From assembly GCF_048544455.1 (NCBI RefSeq), contig NC_133537.1, positions 13,143,541 through 13,207,540 of the forward strand: a stretch of 64,000 nt of DNA, given 5' to 3'. How positions within the stretch are numbered: the first letter of the stretch is position 1; each line of letters begins with the position of its first letter. Source of the stretch: Silene latifolia. Its lineage: Eukaryota; Streptophyta; Magnoliopsida; Caryophyllales; Caryophyllaceae. The notes beneath the pieces were generated by a model that saw only the letters and a list, made by a program, of their open reading frames with translations, made no database searches and had not been told where the DNA came from. Shown one piece after another: positions 10,666 to 21,536 of the stretch. The position numbers and the translations under genes are program-made.

Positions 10666-10948
10666 TTTGACATTATTAATTATTCGGTACATATATACGT
10701 TATTATTTTTAAAACAAAATTATCACTCTTCTCATTTTTTTTTATCGTAATGTAACCGTAGTATAATGTATGAAAAAATCAATGTATATAAAGTGGAAAA
10801 ATGTTATTATCTTACCTTGTATTTTAGACTATATTTTCTTATCAGTGTTCTCTTTTGGTTGCCCACTAATTTTTTGTAAAAAATTTGTTTAATCTCAATA
10901 AAAGGTTGCGTTTTTTTTATAATAATAATTAAAGATGTGGTTTTATAA

Positions 10949-10949
<1 letters not shown>

Positions 10950-11042
<93 letters not shown>
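10950..11042 (+). repeat. (AAT)n microsatellite, about 31 units
   Basis: This is an uninterrupted AAT/ATA run. It follows a stretch containing TCAATAAAAGGTTGCG and precedes one with ATGAAAGGTGCGCGC, which look like two 3' tails of non-LTR elements, but no coding sequence supports that. Confidence 0.9.
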
Positions 11043-11043
<1 letters not shown>

Positions 11044-11170
11044 GACTTAACTTTGCTGTTGCTAAGGGGGTGGGGGCCCAGATTGTCTCTCGTCTCCCCA
11101 CCAATTTCATGTAAACTTTTATTTTTCTATCTATGAAAGGTGCGCGCATCCCTTTTTATATAAAAAAAAT

Positions 11171-11172
11171 AA

Positions 11173-11203
<31 letters not shown>
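11171..11203 (+). repeat. Short (AAT)n microsatellite
   Basis: About ten AAT units follow an A-rich stretch, possibly the tail of the same kind of element as at 10950. Confidence 0.8.
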
Positions 11204-11246
11204 TTTAAGTAAAATTAATTTAAGTTAATTTAAATTCGAATCGTGT

Positions 11247-11452
11247 AAGTTCAGTTCAGATCCTATAAGTTCAGTTTAGATCTTATAAGTTCAGTTCAGT
11301 TCAGATCTTATAAGTTCAGTTCAGTTCAAATCCTATAAGTTCAGTTCAGATCCTATAAGTTCAGTTCAGATCCAATAAGTTCAGTTCAGATCAGATCCTA
11401 TAAGTTCAGTTCAGATCCTATAAGTTAAGTTGGATTGATTCAGATTCTATAA
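11247..11452 (+). repeat. 20-bp minisatellite with internal 5-bp repeats
   Basis: About ten units of TTCAGTTCAGATCCTATAAG run in tandem. Unit length changes in 5-bp steps because the internal TTCAG or ATCAG motif is itself gained or lost. Terminal units are diverged (TTAAGTTGGATTGATTCAG type). Confidence 0.85.
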
Positions 11453-11502
11453 GTTGATTGATCGACTTTTGATCAAAAGAACAGGGCCTTAAGGCTTATA
11501 AG

Positions 11503-12315
11503 AGAGAATATTTGATGGTTTTCACAACAAATAAGATCGACGTTTTAACTGAACCTAATTGTATCAGTTAGGTCATCATTAAAAATAATATTATTATATG
11601 ATTACATTTACTAAAAGATTAACCTCAAATAATAACTTAATTATATAATAAAATTAGAGAATTTGCAAAAGAATATAGTCAATTTGTAGTAGTACGTGTA
11701 GTACCTTATTAGTTAGTATCATCACAAGACATAAAATAGAATTATGAAAAAAATTGTTTAGAATTTTTTGTCTTATATCATATATATTATATTATTAATA
11801 CAATTCTACATGTATAACAAAACCAAAATGTCTCATTAATGTATATTTACAAATTAAAAATTTGTAGTAGTAATATCTCCTATTTATGGTATACTGAATT
11901 AATGTGATAATATAAGGAGTGAGGACCAATCATAGAACATCTCACTTAGGCGGAAAAAAATTTAGAGAGCTCTTATTCTTTTAGTAGAAGAGAGATTCTT
12001 TTAGTAGAAGGGAGATTTTTTCATCAACAAAACTTATTTTTAATATCCGTACATATCTTGATTTATATAGGGTGTCAAGTGTCAAATTAAAAGAAAAGTT
12101 AAAGGTGTGTTCCATGACCACTATACTATTTAATTTCTTATTTATTTTAAATTATAAAATTATTGTTATCTTTTAAGTTTATCACATGATATAACAAAAA
12201 TTCTCATATGTTTCCCTATTAAAATGAATTTTTTTTGTTAACACTCATAAATATAATTGTTTCCTTATTAAAGCATGAGTGCATTTTGGAGGGAAAATTG
12301 TGGATAGATTTTCAT
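11503..12315 (-). mobile_element. Helitron relic, minus orientation
   Basis: Its reverse complement aligns over most of its length with the Helitron at 55903-56745. Shared landmarks are the 5'-side CATTTTGGAGGGAAAA (here near 12290), a segment with alternating AGAAGAGAG motifs (about 11990), TTTACTAAAAGATTAACCTC (about 11607) and TTCTCTCTTATA (near 11503 on the minus strand). The 3' hairpin and CTAG end are missing: similarity stops at about 11503, so this copy is truncated. No coding sequence. Confidence 0.6.
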
Positions 12316-12356
12316 GCATAACATTACCCTTTTTTGTCGGTATAAAAAAATTCAAT

Positions 12357-13309
12357 GGGTTTTTCTCATCTGTGCCCCTGAAATTTTCACTTTTTCCAAC
12401 TATACCCCTACGTATGGCATAACACTAATTGTGCCCTTTAACTTTATTAGTTATTCTCATCCGTGACTAAAGTAATCAAAACCGTCACTTTTGACCGTTA
12501 AGTGCCAACATATCACAATGGAACCATCAAATTTCAACATTTTTACCAAAAACCTCCTTAAATTCAACTCAAAACCCAAAACCATCAATTACCCACCTTT
12601 TAAAATCACTCGCAAACCCTAAACAAATGAAGCAATTTCTTGCCCAAATGATCATAAAGAACAAAACTTTAGACCATATAACTTTAATGAAATTCATAGA
12701 TTCCAGTATTTACTCAAATGGATTTTCTTATTTTGATGTTATTTTACTAATTTTAGTGATTTAATTGATACTCATCTTTGAAATTTAGCTCTTAGGACAT
12801 ATACTTACTTAAATAAACATCGACATTCAATTTATATGTTTATACAAATGCATAAACATAGTATTTATCTTGATTCTTTAGCATTACCGGCTGTGATTAA
12901 GTCTGCGGCACAATTACGTTGTCGTAGAGTAGGGAAATTGTTGCATTGTTGTGTAATTAAGTTGGGTTTTTGCTCAGACTTGTTTGCTAATACTACTCTT
13001 CTGCATATGTATTGTACTTGCTCGGCGATTGATAATGCGCGGAGGGTGTTTAATGGAATGTCTGAGAGAAATTATGTTGTGTGGAACACGTTAGTTAATG
13101 GGTACGTACATAATAGGCGGTTTTGGTGAGGGTTTTGATGTGTTTAAGGAGAATATCTTGGCACTTAACGGCCAAAAGTGACGGTTTTGGCTACTTTAGT
13201 CATGGATGGAAATAACTAATAAAGTTCAAGGGCACAATTGATATTATGCCATACGCAGGGGTACAATTAGGAAAAGTGAAAACTTCAGGGGCACAGATGA
13301 GAAAAACTC
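12357..13309 (+). mobile_element. Pack-MULE-like TIR element (953 bp) with 9-bp TSD
   Basis: Two 152-bp terminal inverted repeats (12357-12508 and 13158-13309) start GGGTTTTTCTCATCTGTGCC and GAGTTTTTCTCATCTGTGCC. They are flanked by a perfect 9-bp duplication AAATTCAAT at 12348-12356 and 13310-13318. A 9-bp duplication and long TIRs are the Mutator-like hallmark. No transposase is present; the interior is a piece of a PPR gene, so this is a Pack-MULE-type gene-capture element mobilised in trans. Confidence 0.85.
12628..13130 (+). pseudogene. Captured PPR (pentatricopeptide repeat) gene fragment
   Basis: The reading frame at 12836-13129 gives 97 residues of PLS-class PPR type: DSLALPAVIKSAAQL, then GKLLHCCVIKLGF, SDLFANTTLLHMYCTC, and ARRVFNGMSERNYVVWNTL. 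These match the L-S repeat phrases of plant organelle-targeted editing-factor PPR proteins. An upstream in-frame piece from ATG 12628 (MKQFLAQMIIKNKTL) resembles the usual start of such proteins but stops near 12765, so at least one frameshift separates the two. The fragment lies entirely between the two TIRs of the MULE and was presumably copied from a host PPR gene. The right TIR starts soon after the stop. No function is claimed. Confidence 0.8.
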
Positions 13310-13318
13310 AAATTCAAT

Positions 13319-13661
13319 TAAGCATAACTTCTAGATCGGAATTCAGAATCGGTCAATTTTTGTTCTAAAATGATTATCTCGTCATACTCTATGATTTGAG
13401 GGAAAAAAATGTCGACTGACGTTTTGTCGGATTTTTTTTCGTACGAATACCTCAAATCAACCATAACTTCGATCTTAAATTTCCGAATAATCATTTTCGT
13501 TCTATCGAATAATAGATCTCGAAAAGTTAATCAATTTGAAAAAAAGAATTGCCAAAATCCGATTTCTGATCTATGATTTATGCTCAATTGAATATCTTAA
13601 AAACGATAAAAAGGTCACGTCATGTTAGAAAATCAAACCTCAAGAATACTTTGTGCACAAA
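13319..13661. other. Unassigned stretch between MULE and element A
   Basis: Two loosely similar segments occur in tandem (ATAACTTCTAGATCGGAATT near 13324 and ATAACTTCGATCTTAAATTT near 13464). I see no gene or known element end. Confidence 0.4.
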
Positions 13662-15039
13662 TGATAGTATCAAATTATACCTCGCAAGTGCACGGTTGTC
13701 GTCATGCAAAATTGAGGGTCGATCCCACAAGGAGTTAGGTAGACTACTAATCGTTCTAATCCTTAAGCTTAGCTAAGTCGGTAATAAAAGGTGAGGGTAA
13801 TTAACTAACAACTAAACTAACAAAATGAAATGCAATCAAACTAATTATGGAAAACAAGCAAGAAAATGAAAATGATGTAATCAAGATTAAGGAAAGCCTA
13901 GGACCCGACTTCTCCTCCGACAATTGCTCCTACAAGGTTAATTTCCCGCTAAGTGGTCGATTAGGTAGTGTTAAAGAGGATGACGACTCTAATTCGCCAA
14001 ACACCTCCATTTCGGTCTCGTGAGTGGACTCTAGAAAACCTTTCCAACCCCCCTCTCGGGTTCGAAAGCCGGGTACCTAAATCCGAGTTTCTACTCCCCC
14101 AAAATCATGCATTATCTCAAGGGTGCTTAAACTAGACTAGGTTCATTAAGCTCCCATCTCAAATCCGAGTCATCCCACTCCCTCTCTCGAGGATCGATTT
14201 CAAACCCAGAATTAGGGGTGTTCTCCCAAGATTCTCCCTTTCGGTCTCAACCAAGGTTAACAAAAGACAAGCCAAAATCACACTATCCTCCACCTAATTG
14301 ATTCTCACCAATGGTCAAGGGTCAAGGACAAGAAGAAAATTCCAACAAGTCAATAACTCAATTCAATCCCCTTAATTCTCCTTTAACACCACCTAAAATG
14401 ACCAATTAAATGGGTTTTAACCAAGTAGGAAACTCATGTCGGGATAATCGAGTCCTAGTTAAAGGACTACTCACTAATCATGATTATTAAGACAAAATAA
14501 TTAGTAAAGATGGATTCTTTAAGCATAAACATGATGGAAGAATGAATTCTACTAATAATCATGCAATAAACCAACAAAAATTATGAGGAAAGACAAATTA
14601 ATCTAAGATGGATAAGGATTGAACCAAAAGACACAAACTTGAACACAATAAACTCAAAGATTCAATCTTTGGGTGTAAACAACAATGGTGAACAAGGAAA
14701 AGATGAACAAGAGAGAGAAAAACAACAATCAAACAGCAAAGAGTGGAATTCTAACATAAACAACTAAACAAAACTTAAGAGAAAAGCAAATGTAAACAAA
14801 TGAAATTAAGGAGAAAAATTATACCAACTCAATAGCAAAGAAAGGAACTTGGATTGAATTAAAGAAGGAGAAACCTTCAATCCTCTTACAACCCAATTAC
14901 TAACACTAATAATGATATAATTATTGAAGAACTTGTTCTAATTAGGGAAAGATTAACAAAGTAATTAGCAAAGTTCAAACTTGGAGAATGGAATTGAATT
15001 AGATCTATAGTTGTGTGTACAATTGATTTTCGGAGGGGG

Positions 15040-15047
15040 TATTTATA
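15040..15047 (-). promoter_or_regulatory. TATA box of element A LTR
   Basis: TATAAATA on the minus strand, GAC-TATAAATA-CCCC context, within the LTR and in the sense direction of the element. Confidence 0.6.
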
Positions 15048-15100
15048 GTCTTTCATTGGATTAGAGAAGAAGAGGAAATAAAGCCCATAATCCGTAGCAG

Positions 15101-15493
15101 ATGCTCTGTGCCGGTGGACCGGCTACCGGTCAGCCTACCGGTAGCGCGGCTTTTGCAATTTAGACTTGAAATTTGGAAAATAAACTGGCGTGCGTGTTCT
15201 GCCCGTGGACCGGTTGCCAGTCTACCGGCAGAACATACTCTTCTATACATCAAAGTCTTCGTTGGTGCGTCTTCTACCGACTGGCCGGCTACCGGTTCTT
15301 CTACCGGTAGCGAGACCAATCAATTATTTTTCTTCAATCTTTAATTCAATGTGGGCGTAGTGCTCTGCCGGTGGACCGGCTGCCGGCCTACCGGCAGAAC
15401 ATAGTCCTTCAGCTTTTTCCTTTTCTCTTTGTAATGTTAGGTGGGGGTGTTCTGCCGGTGGCTGGACCGGCTGCCGGTGTACCGGCAGAACAC
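15101..15493. repeat. Five CCGG-type palindromic modules in the LTR of A
   Basis: Modules lie at about 15101-15150, 15191-15237, 15271-15317, 15360-15402 and 15447-15493. The best copies have an outer stem TGTTCTGCCGGT / ACCGGCAGAACA and an inner stem GACCGG / CCGGTC around the loop CTG, giving one nearly unbroken hairpin of about 43 nt. Spacers between modules are AT-rich and unrelated. Confidence 0.8.
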
Positions 15494-15734
15494 ACTTCTC
15501 AACCTTTTCAATTCCTTTTCTTCTCAAGCTAACACGAGTTAGCTTCTTCACTCGATCTTCATTCCGTCTTGCCTTTTCCAAGACCAATCCCTTACAAAGG
15601 AGTACGGGGAGTCATAATATCGAGGTACATAGAATAAAGGGCAAAACACGAGCGAGAGTGAGCTAAAAACGTGCTAAAGAAGGCAAAATGCATGAGAAGC
15701 GGGAAGTGAAATGGCGTAAACTAATCACATATCA

Positions 15735-17341
15735 AATCTCTCCACACTAAAGCATTAATCGTCCTCGAGTAAGAGAATGAACCATGCAAGACCCTTATTT
15801 TAAACTATAATAGCCGATGGTAGGCAATTAACGGGCCTCCTCCGTCCCTTCAACTCACGTTGAAATGCAATGAGGAATGCACCTCAACGCAAGGCAAGTG
15901 GGGGCTTGCGGAAAAATGCGATGCATTCACATGAAGCACATAGTCAAATAATAGAATGCATCAAACAGAAATGGTCCACTTTCCTTATCTAAGTGGTCGA
16001 GTTTTCAGTTTCAAAAACATTGTTTTGGTCTAGAAATGTCGTCTTAGAACTCCAACGGAGGTGCCAACTCCCTAAGGGTGGCGTCAAGTGACCAAGTGTG
16101 ACCGCTAGAGCTCAAGAAACAAATTCAAGATCGGGGAAAAAGGAGAAACAAAGTTGGTTCATCAAGTCTACGGACTAACACAAGATTCAATTCAAGGCCC
16201 ATGACTAAGAGGACCTAGGTCAACGACATCCTCACGATTTCACTCGTCACTCGTTTAAAGACCGAGTGTTTTTGTACAAAAAGTAGCCAAACACTCTCCT
16301 ACTACGACTCATGAGAACGTGTCCGACATCTAATGTGTGAAACAATCCTATGATCGAATGGGTCGCAAAAGGTGAGAAATGCACGTAGTATGAAATAAGG
16401 AATGCATCAGGGCTAAGGAGAAGGACAGAACGGGGTTGTTGCAAGCAACATTTGGACATGAGAGGCTCAAATCAAGAACGGTCCAACTACCATCTTTCCT
16501 TCTCTTATTGCAACACATGAGACACGTCTATACCATAACATAGCCTTGATTACCAAAACCATGTAAAAATTGTATAAACCCGACTCAAATTGGAAAAATG
16601 TTCGAACCCTTTAACAAACCTTACATTCGGCCCTTATTTGAACACAATGGATAACGTCTACACCCTAACAAAGAATTTGAAACTCAAACTCATGCAAAAA
16701 TTGTGTAAACCCGATCCACTTGGAAAAACATCTTAAGGCCAATTATTTTTGCAACGGCTTTTTCTTCCCCAAAATGATGAATAGGGGTGCTGCAAGCTCT
16801 TTCTCTCCCTTTTTTTTGTTTGTTTTTTTTTTCCTTTTTTTTTTCTAAACGAGTATTTACAATCACAACTTCTCTTTTTTTTTTCGAATTTTTTCAAAAC
16901 TTTTCTAATTTTCTCTTTTGTTTTTTTTTTTTTCATTTCCTTTATTTATTTTCCCAAAACCTCTTATTTATCTACAATTGCCCAAAACATTAATACTTCG
17001 ACCCAAGAATGGACCCAAGGCACCGCCTAGCTCACTAACTACCAACAACGACCTGTTCTTGATTAAGGAGAGTTGTTTATGGGATGTAGTTCATTTTGTG
17101 GTTATGCCAAACGAAACTAGGCTAAGGCTCAGAAGGGGTGCATGCAAAAAGGGAACTAATATAAAGGGTCAAAATAAGCCTTATTTAGGCTATGTGAGGC
17201 TCAATTATGTGTAACAAATTCATTTCATAAAACGTGCATTAAAAAGAGAGCAATCCATGATCTAAGGACGGGATGACACACTTATGCGTCTAGACAAAAC
17301 ACGTCTCGCGAGGAGACCTACTCACAATCCTAAAATAGGGG
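15735..17341 (-). other. 3' non-coding region of element A (LTR side)
   Basis: No convincing ORF. The stretch at about 15780-15930 matches, in reverse complement, D at about 44750-44900, just before the 3' LTR of D, so this is the conserved Athila 3' region. A pyrimidine-rich stretch (16790-16960) would be a purine-rich RNA. A degraded hairpin with loop GAGGAC sits at 15761-15766 (minus), 19 nt before the LTR if a 7-bp stem is assumed. Confidence 0.65.
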
Positions 17342-17346
17342 CCGGG

Positions 17347-19895
17347 TGTAACACCCCCATTTATTCAGGAGTCTTTAGCTAGACATTCCCAAATAAATAG
17401 GACTGTTACCATCTCGGTTTCCCGAGGTAGTGTATAACAAAGTACAACAAACCAAAGTACTTTAAATTAAAACTTTAGTGAATACATGTTTATTACAATT
17501 TAACTAACTAAAACTTAAAATAAAATAATTACAACTCGCAGCGGAAATAAATAAAGTGATATAACTACATTTGTGATCTAGACTCCTGCAGGTCCGAAAG
17601 CTCACACGCCCAAGCTCCCCATATCCAGGCTAACTCAAAACCTGCTATTTAAATCTGCTCCCCATTTAACCGGAAATATTAAATGGTTCACCACAGGATG
17701 TCATCAATTAAAGCAGGCATCAATTTTATTTTGACACAGAAGCAAACATGTCAACCAATGGTTGAGTAGGAATAAAACTAAACAACAATAATAATAATCC
17801 AACCAAAATATACATCCTTCAAATTCTCATCACCTCATCCGTACAATTCACTTACGTCACTGGCAGTAGCACAACCTCCTTAACACCGTGCCATGCTCAA
17901 CTGGAAGTAGTACTTGCGTACCATGCTCACCTGGCAGTAGTAATTACTTACTATGCACAACTATCACTGGCGGTAGTAATTACTTACTATGCTCATCTGG
18001 CAGTAATGATTGCTCGCTATGCACAACTGGCAGTAACACCCTCCGTGTCATGCTCAACTAAATAATCAACTCTCCAACAATCCAATACTCAATGACAATC
18101 CCGTCTTACTGCTCAACCAACAATACACAATTACTCTATTTCCAATAAATCACAATATTAACCTTCACCTCATAAATCGTCAGATTTAAATATTCATTCA
18201 CTGAACAATAAAACCGAGTTGAGTAGGAAATTCCTACCTGGCAAGCAAGCACTCCAATTACGCAACTCAAAGCAATCCAAATAATTAAAGCAATCCGATC
18301 CGATTATAATTCTTCACAACCATCACCTAATCAAAATATTATAATTCAATTCAATTCATTTATACTTTTATTCATTATTCAATTCATTATATTAATTTAT
18401 TCGATTATAATTATATTAATTATCTCCCATGTAGATCATTACGTAAAAATCCGTCCACCCAATAAATTTGTATTAACCCCGTCACAATGACCACGTTACA
18501 ACTCAAACACACCACAACTCAAACACCCATACGCAACCGTGAACAACACACACACACACACCTCCTTTTCAGCCCACCACACCCGCCTACCAGACCCACC
18601 TAGTGGCACCACCCCATCTACCACCACTAGCCTGCACCACCATGACTCCCGACGACCTCCAGCCAGCAGCCCAACCTTCCCCTACCACTCGCAGACCTAC
18701 GCCCTAGCAACACAACCATAAACATAATAATTACCGAAAACCCGACATCAACATACACCGCCTATAAAACTCCTCTCTAACACCACCACAACTACCCACA
18801 CCACAGATGGACACCACCGTTGACACCACTGTCCCACGGTGGTTCCAGGGGTGGTCCCCACTTCCCCAATGGTCCCCTAACGAAGACACGACACTCGTCT
18901 TAAAACAGCTGCGACAAAACCCCTGTTCTCACGATTTCCGGCCACCACCAACACCAGACGCCACCTGACACCACGCCAACACCTCTACAGTGGTCGACTA
19001 CCTCCCCCCCATCACAACCCTACCATGCCCAGGTCAAGACTCGGCCAATTAGGGGTTCAATTACCCACTACATATACCCACGACCTAACCCACAACACCC
19101 CCTGACCAGCCACCTTTAGCCGCCTGCCACCGCCACCCTAGGCCATTCCTGACACCACCACTACACCCATTCCAACCCTTGAAACCCCACGAACCACCTC
19201 CCAAAGTTTGGTCTCATTCCGTCAAGGTTTGGGTCAGTTTCTAAGTGTCTTAAGATCGTCTGACATTCAGCTGTATAAGAAAATAAAACGAGATTAAAAG
19301 TTGTTACCTATTAATTACCGCTTGATAATTCCGTCTCCAAAAGCTCCTTCTTTTAATTTATGAATTATTTCTCAGATTTAAGGTGGTATTTATAGTGTAA
19401 GCTTTAGAGAATACGAGGTCGATTAGGAAACTATCTTAATTTACCTATTCTAATTAGTATAGAAATTACTATAATTATAATTATCATTATATTATTATTA
19501 TTATTATTATTACATATATTACTATTACCATAAGTAGGATTCCCTTATTTTATCTTTACTAATTTATTATCGCCTTAACTTATTATTAGTATCAATATAA
19601 TTATTATATTTATATATTTATTATTTTTATATATTTATTATTTCCATATTATATTATAAATTCCCGATATAAATCCCGATCACACTCCTACCCTATTCAT
19701 TAAATTTCGGTCCACTACTTAATGGCACGTGGTCCAATACTCGATTACTAGCTAAGCCATATTCCCGACTTGCTTTACTTAATTTATTATTCAACCAATG
19801 TTTTATTTGTAATTATTACTAGAAATGTCATTTAATCACTCATTAAATTACATAAATTATTCTCATAACTTATCATTAAAATACGGGGTATTACA
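17347..19895 (-). repeat. 3' LTR of element C
   Basis: Plus-strand ends are TGTAACACCC and GGGGTATTACA. It contains a minus-strand TATAAATA at 19387-19394, a minisatellite at 17860-18058 and, relative to the other LTR, a small extra run of TATATTTATTATTT near 19605. Confidence 0.9.
17860..18058. repeat. Minisatellite inside the LTR of C
   Basis: Units of about 30-36 bp built on CTGGCAGTAG plus ATGCTCAAC or ATGCACAAC; about six units. The other LTR carries the same array at 22046-22250. Confidence 0.7.
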
Positions 19896-19913
19896 GTCTT
19901 CCCCCCTTAAAAT

Positions 19914-19932
19914 GAACTTCGTCCCGAAGTTC
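19914..19932 (-). promoter_or_regulatory. Pre-PPT hairpin of element C (terminal copy)
   Basis: Stem GAACTTC/GAAGTTC, 7 bp perfect, loop GGGAC on the minus strand. It ends 18 nt before the 3' LTR with the polypurine tract in between. Confidence 0.7.
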
Positions 19933-20069
19933 GCCCATAACTACAACCACAACATTCATAACATCACACAATTCAACATTACTAAGCAACTTCGATTATC
20001 AACTACATCAATCTCATCAAAACAATAATTCAAAATTTATGTAGTATTACATTCTTTCCCCCTAAAAAT

Positions 20070-20089
20070 AAACTTCGTCCTCGAAGTTT
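20070..20089 (-). promoter_or_regulatory. Pre-PPT hairpin of element C (second copy)
   Basis: Stem AAACTTC/GAAGTTT, 7 bp perfect, loop GAGGAC on the minus strand, followed by ATTTTTAGGGGGAAAG. Compared with the terminal copy the first base pair has changed from G-C to A-T, on both sides. Confidence 0.7.
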
Positions 20090-21521
20090 GGAATACTAAA
20101 AATAGGAATAATCAATTCATTATTATAATGCCACAAAATCATGAAACACATATTGTAATATAGAACACTTATCGCTTCCAACATGAATTAACGATTGAAT
20201 AAATAACAAAATTTTAATTACTATCAAATCACATCACATCATATAAGATATTCGAATTAATCTTTATTCCAACTTATTGCTTAACTACTGGCGAATACAT
20301 TGCCAAACTAATAATAATGTATAACAAAAGATGCGCATAATTATTTAATTAATATTTTCTTAGTTCATCTTAATTGTCACTAACAACATCCAACTTAAAC
20401 ATGAATGCAATTATTGTAACATATATATATAGGCTTTAAGGTAACACGTTCCGCATATCACTAGACATGTTATTCTAATTCACACAATTCACAATATCAA
20501 AACATCAAGAGACAAAATTTTCATTATTCAAGACGAAGGAAAACATGCTACAACTTAAAAATCATAGATAATTAATAACATAAATAAATTATGGAGAATT
20601 TCTAGAAAATAAAAAGAGTTAGTAGATCATGGGTGAAAGAATCAAGTTAAAAATTCAAAGGGTCAATTTATAATGCATTTTACAAGATGCTTGGTCGAAA
20701 CAGAAATTTTACAGCAACTTGTCAGAAACTTAGGTCAATTTGTAAAAATCACCATAAATTGTCAAACTATTTTCTTAAAACGTGGCTTACCAATTTAGAA
20801 ACATACATGAGTCTATTAAACAGTGGAGTTTGAATTACAACAAATAATTACGTAGTTTTTAAATGGCAAATTTTACAAAAACATGGCGCGAAAACATCAC
20901 TGTACAAGAATATTTCGACTACTGTCTACTAAAATATTTATTTCTCCTAAACCGTATATTATTTGAACATGAGACCAGTGGCATATGAAAGCTAACTCAC
21001 AAAGGTATTTCACATAAAAATGTCGGGCAAGAATTGTAAACCGACAGTAAATGACAGCCAAAACAATCAAGGATAAAATGTCGAGAAATCAACCAAAATC
21101 ACATTCTTCACAATTTCACTTATACCCATCATACTTCACATATTAATCACAACTATGCCTCCCATACCATCACACTTTTCTATAACCCTACACATATACC
21201 AATGCTTAAAATCATATCACATCCCCTCTTCCCAGAAGCAAAGTTATGTCCCCGTAACCACAATCATCAATGAAAACAACATGTACACAAGGCAACAAGA
21301 ACTTTCAAGACAAAACAAACAATATTCGTTTTAAATTACCCCACACTCTCAAGTATTCTCTCAGGGTTCCCGGTTCAAAACTGAGAGGGCCATGGTACGA
21401 ATTAAGGGCGCCTTCTTAACCGCACTAAGAGGGGCTCCTAACAGTTTCTACCCGGGGTTCATTTTATTTAGACACATCCTAAGTTTGTTAGTATTCATTA
21501 GTTAGGCCTGAGGATCGTTTT

Positions 21522-21533
21522 GCTCTGATACCA
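21522..21533 (-). promoter_or_regulatory. Primer binding site of element C
   Basis: TGGTATCAGAGC on the minus strand, 3 nt inside the 5' LTR end. It is complementary to the 3' end of plant initiator tRNA-Met. Confidence 0.85.
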
Positions 21534-21536
21534 CTT

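Larger units (their letters stand above)
13662..15734 (-). repeat. 3' LTR of element A (about 2.07 kb)
   Basis: On the minus strand it starts TGATATGTGATTAG directly after an AGTGTGGAGAGATT polypurine tract. It ends near 13662 with ACTATCA. The left boundary is inferred from TG/CA and from similarity to the LTR ends of B (GGGTATCA) and could be off by a few bases. It includes a minus-strand TATA box at 15040-15047 and five CCGG-type palindromic modules. Confidence 0.7.
19896..21536 (-). other. Interior of element C, non-coding
   Basis: AT-rich, no coding capacity on either strand. It holds the polypurine tract AAGGGGGGAAG (minus strand, next to 19896), a second tract-like AGGGGGAAAG near 20058, a hairpin before each tract, and the PBS at the right end. 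Confidence 0.75.

Noticed and set aside
10943..11149. Poly-Ile minus-strand ORF
   Set aside because: Translation of the (AAT)n microsatellite.
16787..16993. Phe-rich ORF, with Lys-rich counterpart on the other strand
   Set aside because: Homopyrimidine tract in the non-coding region of element A.
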